Source: Roseiarcus sp043739325
Lineage (GTDB): Bacteria; Pseudomonadota; Alphaproteobacteria; Rhizobiales; Beijerinckiaceae
Reading direction: 5' to 3'
Length of the DNA: 20,294 bases
Assembly: GCA_043739325.1 (NCBI GenBank)
Contig: JAYUFK010000011.1
Location: 1-20,294 of the forward strand
Below the pieces are notes generated by a model. The model ran no database searches. It was not told where the DNA came from and saw only the letters and a program-made list of their open reading frames with translations. The position numbers were made by a program, and so were the translations under genes. Positions 8,126-15,765 of this stretch are shown one piece after another (positions within the stretch are counted from its first letter, which is position 1; each line of letters opens with the position of its first letter).

Positions 8126-8140
8126 CCTGCTCGGGCAGGC
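8125..8140 (+). terminator. Hairpin immediately after topA
   Basis: GCCTGC-TCGG-GCAGGC forms a 6-bp GC stem with a tetraloop. It begins on the last base of the topA stop codon. There is no U-tract, so it may be a weak terminator, a 3'-end stabiliser or a pause site. Confidence 0.4.
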
Positions 8141-8207
8141 GGAGCGGATCATCGCGGGTTAGGCTTCGCATCGAATAATGATATGCCTGCATGCGATTTG
8201 ATGATTC

Positions 8208-8213
8208 AGGAGG
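8208..8213 (+). promoter_or_regulatory. Ribosome binding site deciding the PmtA-like start
   Basis: A full AGGAGG lies 7 bases before the ATG at 8221. It argues against the in-frame ATG at 8191. Confidence 0.8.
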
Positions 8214-8220
8214 CGCAGTC

Positions 8221-8901
8221 ATGGCCCAGTTCAAGACGGCCCAAGCCAAAAACCGCGCCGAGGTCGCATCGCAGGCCGCCTACAGCCGTTGGGCGCCGAT
8301 TTACGATCTCATCTTCGACCTGCCCTTCCATCCCGGCCGTCTCGCGGCTGCGCGCGCCGCGAGCGCCGCGGCCGGGCCGAATGGCGCCATCCTCGTGGTC
8401 GGCGTCGGCACCGGTCTTGAGCTGGGTTTGCTGCGGCGCGACAGCCGCGTCACCGGCATCGATCTCAGCCCGCCGATGTTGCGGCTGGCGCACGAGCGCG
8501 TCGCGCGCAAGCGTCTCGACCATGTGCGCGATTTGCGCGTCATGGACGCCGGCGCGCTGGCGTTTCCCGACGCATGCTTCGACTCTACGCTCGCGCCCTA
8601 TGTACTCAGCGTCGTGCCACAGCCGGCGCGCGTGCTCGACGAGATGTGGCGCGTCACCCGGCCGGGCGGCGCGATGGTGGTAATGAACCATTTCGCCGCC
8701 AAGGAAGGCCTGCGCGCCCGCACCGAATATTGGCTCGAGGACGCCGCCGCCTGGCTCGGCTGGCACCCCAACTTTCCCTTCAGCCCGGTTGGCGACTGGC
8801 TCGCGACCCATTCCGGCGCGCGCCTCGTCGAGCGCTGCGAACTCAGCCCGTTCAAGCTTTTCACGATGCTGCGGATCGAGAAAACGCGGGCGCCGATTTG
8901 A
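8221..8901 (+). CDS. pmtA: PmtA-type phosphatidylethanolamine N-methyltransferase (probable)
   Basis: A 226-residue class I SAM methyltransferase. It has the N-terminal AYSRWAPIYDLIFD segment (20-33) seen in Rhodobacter-type PmtA, motif I VVGVGTGLELG (59-69), GIDLSPPML (79-87) and the VTRPGGAMVVMNHF strand. PmtA methylates phosphatidylethanolamine stepwise to phosphatidylcholine at the inner membrane. Ubiquinone/menaquinone-type methyltransferases share the fold, but the YSRWAPIYD signature and length favour PmtA. It sits between topA and rnr, a place where many relatives have no such gene, and may be cotranscribed with topA if the hairpin after topA is leaky. An AGGAGG fixes the ATG. Class is certain; lipid substrate is inferred from the family. 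Confidence 0.8.
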   Translation: MAQFKTAQAKNRAEVASQAAYSRWAPIYDLIFDLPFHPGRLAAARAASAAAGPNGAILVVGVGTGLELGLLRRDSRVTGIDLSPPMLRLAHERVARKRLDHVRDLRVMDAGALAFPDACFDSTLAPYVLSVVPQPARVLDEMWRVTRPGGAMVVMNHFAAKEGLRARTEYWLEDAAAWLGWHPNFPFSPVGDWLATHSGARLVERCELSPFKLFTMLRIEKTRAPI

Positions 8902-8920
8902 AACGTCGCCGGCCGCTGCC

Positions 8921-8949
8921 TTGTGCCCGGCCCGCCAAGTCCCTAAATA
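8921..8949 (+). promoter_or_regulatory. Weak candidate promoter for rnr
   Basis: TTGTGC (8921-8926), a 17-bp spacer and TAAATA (8944-8949), ending 60 bases before the rnr start. Only about half the consensus positions match. Confidence 0.25.
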
Positions 8950-9009
8950 CAGACAGCGCTAGAGCGAACAACGCCGGGCGCCTTACTCAAGCTGATTCCA
9001 ACCGTCCAA

Positions 9010-11346
9010 TTGACCAAACGAATTAAATCGACGCGCCCGACCCGCGCCATTCCGCCGCGCGCGGCGACGGCGGGCGCGCTGCCAACGCGTGAGCAAGTGC
9101 TGGCGTTCATTTCCGGCGAAGCCGCGCCCGACGGCGCGAGAACGCCAACGCGCATTGCCAAGCGCGAGATCGCCCGCGCTTTCAACGTCAAGGGCGAAGA
9201 CAGAAACGCGCTCAAACTGCTGATCAAGGACCTCGAAGCCAACGGCGCCATCGCGCGCGGCCGCAAGACCTTGCGCGTGCAGGGCCGCTTGCCTGCCCTC
9301 GTCGCCACCGACATTATCGAGCGCGACCGCGACGGCGACCTTATCGCTACGCCGAGCGAATGGACCGAAGCTGGCGAAGCGCCGCGCATTGTCATTTCCA
9401 AGCCGCGCGGCCAACGCGAGGGCGGCCTTGCACCCGGCATTGGCGCGCGCGTGCTGATGCGCGTCGAATTCGATGCCGACGCCGGCCCGCGCCAACCCGC
9501 CTACAGCGGCCGCGTCGTCAAAATTCTCGAGAAGGTCAGAGCGCGCATCCTTGGGGTTTATCGCGAACTCGAAGGCGGCGGCGGGCGCGCCTTGCCGATC
9601 GAAAAGCGCGGCATCGCGCGCGAGATATTCGTGCCGAGCGGCATGCAGGACGGCGCGGTCGAGGGCGATCTCGTCGCGCTCGAAATGTTGCGCGAGGGCG
9701 GTTTTGGCCTGCCAACGGCGCGTGTGATCGAAAAGCTCGGCTCGCTGAAATCCGAGCGCGCCATCAGCCTCATCTCGATCGCCACGCATCGCCTGCCCGA
9801 CGTATTTTCACCAGCGGCCCTCGCGGATGCGGAGAAGGCGCGCTCGGCGAGCATGGACCACCGCGAGGACTGGCGCGAGCTGGCGCTCGTCACTATCGAT
9901 CCGGCCGATGCGAAAGATCACGACGACGCGGTGCACGCGGCGCCGGACGACGATCCCGCTAACGAAGGCGGCTTTGTGTTGACGGTCGCCATCGCCGATG
10001 TCGCCTATTACGTGCGGCCCGGTTCGGCGCTCGATCGCGACGCGCTGGAGCGCGGCAATTCTGTGTACTTCCCCGACCGCGTCGTGCCGATGCTGCCCGA
10101 GCGCATCTCCAACGATCTGTGCTCGCTGCGCCCCAACGTCGATCGCCCGGCGCTTGCGGTGCGGATGGTCCTTGGCAGTGACGGGCGCAAGCGCACGCAC
10201 AGCTTCCATCGCATCATGATGCGCTCCGCCGCCAAGCTCTCCTATCAGCAGGCGCAACGCGCCATTGACGGCGCGCCCGATGAGACGACGGCGCCGTTGG
10301 TTGAACCCGTCCTGAAGTCGCTCTACGCAGCTTACGCGACGATGAAGCTCGAGCGCGAGCATCGCAGCCCGCTCGATCTCGATCTGCCCGAGCGCAAACT
10401 CATCCTCAATCCCGACGGCTCACTCAAGAGTGTGCATTGGCCCGAGCGGCTCGACGCGCATAAGCTGATCGAGGAATTCATGATCCTCGCCAATGTCGCC
10501 GCCGCAGAAACGCTCGAGCTGGCGCAGACGCAATTGATCTATCGCGCCCATGACGCGCCGAGCGTTGAGAAGATCAACGATCTGGGCGAATTTCTCATGA
10601 CGCTGGGCGTCAAGTTCGCGAGGAGCGAACGCGTGCGTCCCTCGCACTTCAACATCATCCTGGCGCGCGTCAAAGGCGCGCCGTCCGAAGCGCTGGTCAA
10701 CGAAGTCGTGTTGCGCTCGCAAGCGCAGGCGGAATACACGCACGAAAACTACGGCCATTTCGGCCTCAACCTGCGCCGCTACGCGCATTTCACTTCGCCG
10801 ATTCGCCGCTATGCCGATCTCATCGTTCACCGCGCGCTGATCCGCGCCCTGAAATTCGGCGAGGGAGGCATGCCGGACATGGCGACGAAAGATCTCGCCG
10901 ACATCGCCGAGCGCATCTCCCAAGCCGAGCGCCGCGCCATGGCGGCGGAGCGCGAGACGGCGGATCGGCTGATCGCCGCGCACCTGAGCGACCGCATCGG
11001 CGCGAGCTTCAAGGCGCGCATCGCTGGCGCCACACGGGCCGGACTTTTCGTGCGGCTCGCCGAGACCGGCGCGGACGGATTTATTCCCGCCAGCACGCTG
11101 GGCGCGGATTACTATCGCTTCGACGAAAGCGCGCGCGCCCTTATCGGCACGCGCACCGGCGAAACATTTCGCCTTGGGGACACCGTCGAGGTAAAACTTG
11201 TCGAAGCGGCGCCGTTCGCTGGCGCGCTGCGGTTTGAGATGATGTCGGATGGCGCCGTCGGCAAGCGCGCGCGTAAGAGCGAAACAGGCGCCGGCCGAGC
11301 GCGCGTGAAGCCAGCGCGGACGAAGAAAAAGGGAGCGCGCAAATGA
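9010..11346 (+). CDS. rnr: Ribonuclease R
   Basis: A 778-residue 3'-5' exoribonuclease that degrades structured RNA and helps in rRNA and tmRNA quality control. The domains in order are: an N-terminal winged helix (LPTREQVLAFI to about residue 95); cold-shock/OB domains; the RNB catalytic domain with IDPADAKDHDDAV, giving metal ligands D297, D303, D305 and D306; a HFTSPIRRYADL substrate-channel motif; an S1 domain (about 660-740); and a Lys/Arg-rich tail after about 750. The start is a TTG at 9010 with no clear ribosome binding site; it is chosen because it gives a short basic leader before the conserved LPTRE, and no better in-frame start is near. Its stop overlaps the ATG of the DUF983 gene (ATGA), so the two are translationally coupled. 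Confidence 0.96.
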   Translation: MTKRIKSTRPTRAIPPRAATAGALPTREQVLAFISGEAAPDGARTPTRIAKREIARAFNVKGEDRNALKLLIKDLEANGAIARGRKTLRVQGRLPALVATDIIERDRDGDLIATPSEWTEAGEAPRIVISKPRGQREGGLAPGIGARVLMRVEFDADAGPRQPAYSGRVVKILEKVRARILGVYRELEGGGGRALPIEKRGIAREIFVPSGMQDGAVEGDLVALEMLREGGFGLPTARVIEKLGSLKSERAISLISIATHRLPDVFSPAALADAEKARSASMDHREDWRELALVTIDPADAKDHDDAVHAAPDDDPANEGGFVLTVAIADVAYYVRPGSALDRDALERGNSVYFPDRVVPMLPERISNDLCSLRPNVDRPALAVRMVLGSDGRKRTHSFHRIMMRSAAKLSYQQAQRAIDGAPDETTAPLVEPVLKSLYAAYATMKLEREHRSPLDLDLPERKLILNPDGSLKSVHWPERLDAHKLIEEFMILANVAAAETLELAQTQLIYRAHDAPSVEKINDLGEFLMTLGVKFARSERVRPSHFNIILARVKGAPSEALVNEVVLRSQAQAEYTHENYGHFGLNLRRYAHFTSPIRRYADLIVHRALIRALKFGEGGMPDMATKDLADIAERISQAERRAMAAERETADRLIAAHLSDRIGASFKARIAGATRAGLFVRLAETGADGFIPASTLGADYYRFDESARALIGTRTGETFRLGDTVEVKLVEAAPFAGALRFEMMSDGAVGKRARKSETGAGRARVKPARTKKKGARK

Positions 11347-11762
11347 TCAATGCGATGCAGGTAAGCCTCGACGCGCCGGACGCCAAGCGTCCGCTCGGGC
11401 TTGCGGTGCGCCGGGGTTTCATGGGCCGCTGCCCGCATTGCGGCGAGGGACGGATGTTTCGCGCTTACCTGAAAGTCGTCGATTCCTGCGCGGTTTGCAG
11501 CGAGGATTTGCATCACCAGCGCGCCGACGATGCGCCGCCCTATCTCACCATGCTGGTCGTCGGCCATTTCATCGTCGCCGGCATTGTCGCGTTCGAGGAA
11601 TTCACGCCGCAATTGCCGATCTGGGTTGGCGCGATCGGATGGATGCTGATGACGCTGATCGCTTCGCTGATCCTGCTGCCGCGCATCAAGGGCGCGCTCG
11701 TCGGCTACCAATGGGCGCTGCGCATGCACGGCTTTGGCGGGCCGGAGCACGCCGGCGTTTGA
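11343..11762 (+). CDS. DUF983 family zinc-ribbon membrane protein
   Basis: A 139-residue protein with an N-terminal zinc-ribbon-like segment made of two CxxC pairs (CPHC at 30-33, CAVC at 49-52). Two transmembrane helices follow (about 68-88 and 95-117), and the C-terminus ends at HGFGGPEH. The sequence RRGFMGRCPHCGEG is typical of DUF983. The family is conserved in Alphaproteobacteria, often directly after rnr, but has no established function. The link to RNase R may reflect a role in RNA or membrane homeostasis (inference). Its ATG overlaps the rnr stop, and its TGA overlaps the TTG start of the Nudix gene, so the three form one tightly coupled operon. Confidence 0.9.
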   Translation: MINAMQVSLDAPDAKRPLGLAVRRGFMGRCPHCGEGRMFRAYLKVVDSCAVCSEDLHHQRADDAPPYLTMLVVGHFIVAGIVAFEEFTPQLPIWVGAIGWMLMTLIASLILLPRIKGALVGYQWALRMHGFGGPEHAGV

Positions 11763-12457
11763 CCAAGGCGCCCGCCCCTGTCCGTCCCGCCGACGCGGCG
11801 ACGCTGATCCTGCTGGATCATCGTTGCAAGACGCCGCGCGTGCTGACGGGCCGCCGGCACGCCGGACATAAATTCATGCCGGGCAAGTTCGTTTTTCCCG
11901 GCGGACGGCTGGAGCCCAGCGACCGGCGCATGGCGATTGCCGGGCCGCTCGACGAATTGATTGAAGAAAAGCTCAACGCCCGCGCCCGCCGCGCGTCGCA
12001 ACATCTGGGCCGCGCGTTGGCGCTCGCCGCGCTGCGCGAAACCTTCGAGGAAACCGGGCTTGCGATCGGCGCGCGCGATTGCGGCGCGCCGGAAAATCCG
12101 CCAGACGGCGTCTGGGCGCGCTTTGCCGCAACCGGCGTTTTTCCCGCGCTGGACGGCCTCGATTTTCTCGCCCGCGCCATCACGCCGCCGGGCCGCACCA
12201 AGCGCTTCGATACGCGTTTCCTTGTCGCCGATGCCGCGTCGATCGCGTATCACGAGGAAGGCGCCGTGCATGCCGAAGCGGAACTCGTCGAGTTGGTCTG
12301 GATTGAATTGGAGAAAACCGCGACACTCGATTTGCCCGAAATCACGCGCGTCGTGCTGAAAGATCTGACCATTGCGCTTGCCGGCGGCATGAGCCGTTTT
12401 CGGCCGCGCCCGTTCTATCATCAGATGCGCGGCCAGTGGCTGCGTGAGGAACTGTAA
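11759..12457 (+). CDS. Nudix hydrolase with a split Nudix box
   Basis: A 232-residue Nudix hydrolase. Members cleave nucleoside diphosphates linked to another group X. The Nudix box is split: GGRLEPSD at residues 48-55, and RETFEETGL, the metal-binding REUXEEXGU core, at 93-101, with about 37 residues between. This is the layout of the NUDT7/NUDT19 CoA-pyrophosphatase-like subgroup, so a CoA or acyl-CoA substrate is possible but not shown. The frame continues upstream through the DUF983 gene, but the real start is the TTG at 11759, overlapping the DUF983 stop (TTGA). No ATG occurs before the Nudix box except one at residue 40, which would cut the first strands. It ends 3 bp from the convergent gene at 12461. 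Confidence 0.88.
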   Translation: MTKAPAPVRPADAATLILLDHRCKTPRVLTGRRHAGHKFMPGKFVFPGGRLEPSDRRMAIAGPLDELIEEKLNARARRASQHLGRALALAALRETFEETGLAIGARDCGAPENPPDGVWARFAATGVFPALDGLDFLARAITPPGRTKRFDTRFLVADAASIAYHEEGAVHAEAELVELVWIELEKTATLDLPEITRVVLKDLTIALAGGMSRFRPRPFYHQMRGQWLREEL

Positions 12458-12460
12458 GGG

Positions 12461-12856
12461 TCACGCCGCGCGAAACGCCGGAGTGAGGCGGCCCGCGAGT
12501 TCTGTCAGCGCGAGATGGTAGCTCTTGGCGGTGCGAATCGAGTTGTGGTAGCGCGCCATCACGACCTCAAGCAGTTCGATCATGATGCCTGAATCGTCGG
12601 CGGCGAGATGGTCGAGGCTGAGGTGGTTTTCCTTCAAGGCTTCGACGAGATCGCTACGACAAATCTCGAATTTGCACATGTCGCCGACGATCAGGGCGCG
12701 CCAGACGCGGCAGTGCAACCGGGACAATTTCCATACAGCCGCCTGCTCGCCAAGCCTGGCGCGATAGGCCATGAGCAACCGGTCATAGATGACGGGTTCG
12801 GACCATTCGAGCAGACCGGCCAAACCGTCGGCTGCGGCGCTATTCAGCATCGCCAT
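12461..12856 (-). CDS. Hypothetical protein, all-helical, about 131 residues
   Basis: I do not recognise a family. The product is predicted to be soluble and mostly helical, with no signal peptide or membrane span. It opens MAMLNSAAADGLAGLLEW, has a central region with three Cys (LHCRVWRAL, MCKFEICRSDL) and a C-terminal helix ending YHLALTELAGRL. The clustered Cys, His and Trp could bind a ligand or metal, but nothing proves it. The start is uncertain: the frame opens with TTG at 12880, and ATGs at 12856 and 12850 are alternatives; none has a good ribosome binding site. It lies downstream of the DUF2336 gene on the same strand after a gap of about 100 bp. Confidence 0.6.
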   Translation of the reverse strand: MAMLNSAAADGLAGLLEWSEPVIYDRLLMAYRARLGEQAAVWKLSRLHCRVWRALIVGDMCKFEICRSDLVEALKENHLSLDHLAADDSGIMIELLEVVMARYHNSIRTAKSYHLALTELAGRLTPAFRAA

Positions 12857-12964
12857 GATCTCAGGCAGAGGGGGACGCAATACGAATCAATGACATCCGG
12901 GCTCAGGTTGGTCAATCATGGTTGATTAAGTGTTAACAACGGCCTGTGGACAGTCCAAACCGGC

Positions 12965-14299
12965 TTAGGCTGCTTCGGCCAACGCCGCATCCAGGGCGAC
13001 AGCAAGGTCCGGGGGCAGCTCCACTGGGGGCGCTTCACCTCGCTCTTCGACCGGCCCCTCCAGCGTCAGCAGCGGCGCCTCGGCGCCGGAGGCGATGCGC
13101 ACAAGTTGCGGCGCTTGCGCTTCGGCGATGGCGTTGTCGGCGAAATCGCGGGCGGCGACACGCGCCGCCTCCGCTTCAAAGCGATGCAGCAGCGACAGGA
13201 ATTTGGAGAGGTCGGGCATGTTGAGGCGCTCGCAGCGTTCGATGACGCGCGTGACCAGCGACAGGGAAAGTTGATCCGACCGCGTGACGTTGCATTCGTC
13301 GATTGCCAGCAGCGCCGCGCGGAACGCCGGAAGATAGCTGGCGGCGAGCCTGGTGCGCGCATAGAGCGCCGCGAAGCCGTTGCCGCGCGGGTCGCGCACG
13401 AAGCCGGCGACGCGCGGTTGCGGCAGGCCGGAAAGTTCGACGAGCGCCTGCGTAAACAACGCGCGATCGCCGCATAGCAGGCCGCGGGTCAGCAGCGCGA
13501 TCGTCAGGGTTCCGTTCTCGCGCAGGCGCCGCACGAGGTCGGACAGCTCCGCGCCGCGACTGGCCGCCGCGACGACGATGGCGCCCTGTTCGCGCGCCTC
13601 GCGGGCGATCCGCTCGACCCGCTCGGGCCGGAGCCAGTCGCAGGAAACAACGAACGCGGAAAGCGCGCGCGCAGTCGCGGCGACAAGATCGCAACGCAGC
13701 ATCGGCGGGAGGCGCGGACGGGTCAGCAGGGCCTCGCGGATTCCCGCCTCATCGGCGAAGCGCTCGACGATGCGGCGCAGAACGCTGGGTCGCAGGTCGG
13801 AATCGAGATTGCCGGCGAGGATCAGCACCGCGTCGCGTTCGCCAATCTCGGCCAGCGCGGCGCCGACGCCAGCGCTCAATCGCGGCCGGCTCGCCAGGGC
13901 GCTCTGGGCATGGACATCGCCAATCGCGGCGCAGTCGACAAGCTCGGCCTCGGTGAGCACCGGCGAGCGGGCCAGCACTGGGCACGAGACCTCGGAAATG
14001 TCGCAAGCCAGCGCCAGCACGATGTGATGCGGCGCATCGTTGGCGCTCGCCAACGCTTCGGCCAGCGCGCGGCGCACCAGGGTCGAATGATCGTCGAGCA
14101 GCGACGTCAGGCCGACGCCGGCCTCGCGACGCAGCGCTGGCGGCAGATCGGAATAGAGATAGGCGCGCGCCAGGGCGTTGGCGGCTTCCGCCCGCCCGCC
14201 AGCATCCGCCCGCTGCGCCCAGACCAGAAAACGGCGAACGATTGCGGAGTCATACGGGACCGGCGCTACGGCATTGGCTTCGGTCTCGATTTCGCTCAT
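12965..14299 (-). CDS. DUF2336 domain protein
   Basis: A 444-residue Ala/Leu/Arg-rich protein made of repeated helical pairs, resembling HEAT-like arrays. An example is the region RRALAEALASANDAPHHIVLALACDISEVSCPVLARSPVLTEAEL, where the 'living or dead in each round, D(I/L)…V…PVL' pattern typical of DUF2336 appears. There is no signal peptide or membrane span. DUF2336 proteins are widespread in Alphaproteobacteria and of unknown function; an array like this suggests a scaffold or regulator. GGAG 7 bases upstream supports the ATG at 14299. An 8-bp inverted repeat abuts the start. The gene is divergent from the MaoC/CitE pair, sharing an 88-bp region. Confidence 0.82.
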   Translation of the reverse strand: MSEIETEANAVAPVPYDSAIVRRFLVWAQRADAGGRAEAANALARAYLYSDLPPALRREAGVGLTSLLDDHSTLVRRALAEALASANDAPHHIVLALACDISEVSCPVLARSPVLTEAELVDCAAIGDVHAQSALASRPRLSAGVGAALAEIGERDAVLILAGNLDSDLRPSVLRRIVERFADEAGIREALLTRPRLPPMLRCDLVAATARALSAFVVSCDWLRPERVERIAREAREQGAIVVAAASRGAELSDLVRRLRENGTLTIALLTRGLLCGDRALFTQALVELSGLPQPRVAGFVRDPRGNGFAALYARTRLAASYLPAFRAALLAIDECNVTRSDQLSLSLVTRVIERCERLNMPDLSKFLSLLHRFEAEAARVAARDFADNAIAEAQAPQLVRIASGAEAPLLTLEGPVEERGEAPPVELPPDLAVALDAALAEAA

Positions 14300-14343
14300 G
14301 GCTGGCTCCGGCGCTCCATACGCTCTAGTCTGGTCAGCCAGCC
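14300..14343. repeat. 8-bp inverted repeat in the DUF2336/MaoC divergent promoter region
   Basis: GGCTGGCT (14300-14307) and AGCCAGCC (14336-14343), 28 bases apart. One arm directly touches the DUF2336 start codon, so a folded leader would hold the ribosome binding site close to the stem. It may also be an operator shared by both genes. Confidence 0.35.
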
Positions 14344-14376
14344 TGCCATTTTATGGTAAATGCCGGCTTAACGCGC

Positions 14377-14382
14377 GAGGAG
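14377..14382 (+). promoter_or_regulatory. Ribosome binding site of the MaoC-type gene
   Basis: GAGGAG 5 bases before the ATG at 14388; this sets the start well inside a longer open frame that begins at 14178 within DUF2336. Confidence 0.75.
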
Positions 14383-14387
14383 CCCCC

Positions 14388-14888
14388 ATGCCCGGAGCGA
14401 GCGCGCCGCACCCGCGCGGCGGCCTGTATTTTGAGGATTTCGTCGTCGGCCAGACTTTCGCGCATCGGCTGACGCGCACCGTCACGCAGATGGACAACAT
14501 GCTGTTTTCCAACATGACGCTCAATCCGCAGCCGCTGCATATCGACGCGCATTTTTGCGCGACCGAGACGGAGTGGGGCAAGCCGCTGATGAACTCGCTG
14601 TTCACGCTCGGCCTGCTGATCGGCATCTCCGTCAACGACACGACGGTGGGCACGACGATCGCCAATCTCGGGATGAGCGAAGTCAAATTCCCCGCGCCGC
14701 TGTTCGAAGGCGACACGTTGCGCGCGACGACGGAAGTCTTGTCGGTTCGCGGCTCGCAGTCGCGCGACGACGCCGGGCTGGTCGAATTCCTGCATCGCGG
14801 CTACCGGCAGGACGGCGTGATGGTGGCGGAGTGCCGGCGAACCGCTTTCATGCGCCGCCGCCCTGGTCCCGCGACGATGAAAGCCTGA
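14388..14888 (+). CDS. MaoC-like hydratase, probable itaconyl/mesaconyl-CoA type
   Basis: A 166-residue single hot-dog-fold hydratase (MaoC family). It starts GGLYFEDFVVGQTF and carries the catalytic loop as LNPQPLHID, with H51 in the expected place but N46 where classical R-hydratases have Asp (DxNPxH or DPQPxH). It then has the hot-dog helix region MNSLFTLGLLIGISVNDTT and a C-terminal strand pair. The Asn seems to mark a subfamily that occurs beside CitE-like lyases, such as the itaconyl-CoA hydratase and citramalyl-CoA lyase pairs of Pseudomonas (Ich/Ccl) and Mycobacterium (Rv2499c/Rv2498c). Its stop lies 3 bp before the CitE-like gene, so the pair is one operon. Substrate is inferred from context; other C4-C5 enoyl-CoAs are possible. 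Confidence 0.82.
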   Translation: MPGASAPHPRGGLYFEDFVVGQTFAHRLTRTVTQMDNMLFSNMTLNPQPLHIDAHFCATETEWGKPLMNSLFTLGLLIGISVNDTTVGTTIANLGMSEVKFPAPLFEGDTLRATTEVLSVRGSQSRDDAGLVEFLHRGYRQDGVMVAECRRTAFMRRRPGPATMKA

Positions 14889-14891
14889 TCG

Positions 14892-15758
14892 ATGCGTTCC
14901 GTGCTGTTCGTCCCCGGCGACAATGAGAAGAAGCTCGCCAAGGCGCTCGGCTGCGGCGCTGACGCGCTGATCGTCGACCTTGAGGATTCTGTCGCCCCGA
15001 GCGCGAAGGCCGCAGCACGCGAAATTGCCGCTCGGTTCCTCCGCTCAGCGCGCTCGCAGCCTTCCCGGCCGCGCCTGTTCGTGCGTGTCAACGCGCTCGA
15101 CGATTCTGCAATCGATGATGATCTCGACGCGATCATGCCGGCCGCGCCGGACGGGATCGTCCTGCCAAAAAGCCTTGGTGGCGCGAGCATCCAGCATCTC
15201 AGCGTCAAGCTTGCGGTGCACGAAGCGCTTTGCGGCCTCACCGACGGAGCGACGCGCATCATCGCCATTGCAACGGAGAGCGCGCGGGCATTTTTCGGCA
15301 TGAATACTTACGCCGACTGCAGCGCGCGGCTTGAGGGGCTCGCATGGGGTGGCGAGGATCTTTCGGCCGATCTTGGCGCCGAGGCCAATCGCCTGCCTGG
15401 CGGCGCTTATGCCGGGCCGTATATTCTGGCGCGCAATCTGACATTGATCGCCGCGTGTGCTGCGCGCGTGACGCCGATCGATTCGGTGTTCGCCGATTTT
15501 CGCGATGCCAACGGTCTGCGCGAGGAAGCGATGGCGGCGGCGCGCGACGGGTTTTGCGCCAAGCTGGCGATCCATCCCGCGCAGATCGCCATTATCCATG
15601 CCGCCTTCACGCCATCGACCGAAGCTGTCGCCCAGGCGAAGGCGGTTATCGCGGCGTTCGACGCGACGCCCGGCGCTGGCGTCGTCGCGCTTGACGGAGC
15701 GATGCTGGACCGCCCGCATTATCTGCGCGCGATGCGCCTTCTCGCGCGGGCGCAGTGA
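14892..15758 (+). CDS. CitE-like CoA-ester lyase (citramalyl-CoA or malyl-CoA type)
   Basis: A 288-residue HpcH/HpaI-CitE superfamily enzyme. The TIM-barrel motifs are present in order: RSVLFVPGDNEKKLAKAL; VDLEDSVAP with the acidic residues of strand 2; RVNALDD; GIVLPKS; ATESARAFFG with the Mg-binding Glu; GLAWGGEDLSADLGA with the Mg-binding Asp; and KLAIHPAQI, the CoA-side signature. These enzymes cleave 3-hydroxyacyl-CoAs such as citramalyl-CoA into acetyl-CoA plus pyruvate, or hydrolyse malyl-CoA. Next to a MaoC-type hydratase the most likely job is citramalyl-CoA cleavage in itaconate or leucine-linked C5 breakdown; a malyl-CoA role in an ethylmalonyl-CoA pathway is the alternative. No CoA-transferase lies in the window. 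It ends 7 bp from the convergent flavin reductase gene. Confidence 0.87.
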   Translation: MRSVLFVPGDNEKKLAKALGCGADALIVDLEDSVAPSAKAAAREIAARFLRSARSQPSRPRLFVRVNALDDSAIDDDLDAIMPAAPDGIVLPKSLGGASIQHLSVKLAVHEALCGLTDGATRIIAIATESARAFFGMNTYADCSARLEGLAWGGEDLSADLGAEANRLPGGAYAGPYILARNLTLIAACAARVTPIDSVFADFRDANGLREEAMAAARDGFCAKLAIHPAQIAIIHAAFTPSTEAVAQAKAVIAAFDATPGAGVVALDGAMLDRPHYLRAMRLLARAQ

Positions 15759-15765
15759 ACAGGCG

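Noticed and set aside
7066..8178. A 370-residue plus-strand frame overlapping the end of topA
   Set aside because: Almost entirely Arg, Ala and Gly; it is the +1 shadow of the topA repeats and basic tail.
8983..9789. A 268-residue antisense open frame over rnr
   Set aside because: Composition is typical of a shadow frame and it lacks any recognisable motif or ribosome binding site.
11438..12457. A DUF983-Nudix fusion of 339 residues
   Set aside because: The upstream 107 codons run through the DUF983 gene out of frame. The Nudix protein starts at the TTG overlapping the DUF983 stop.
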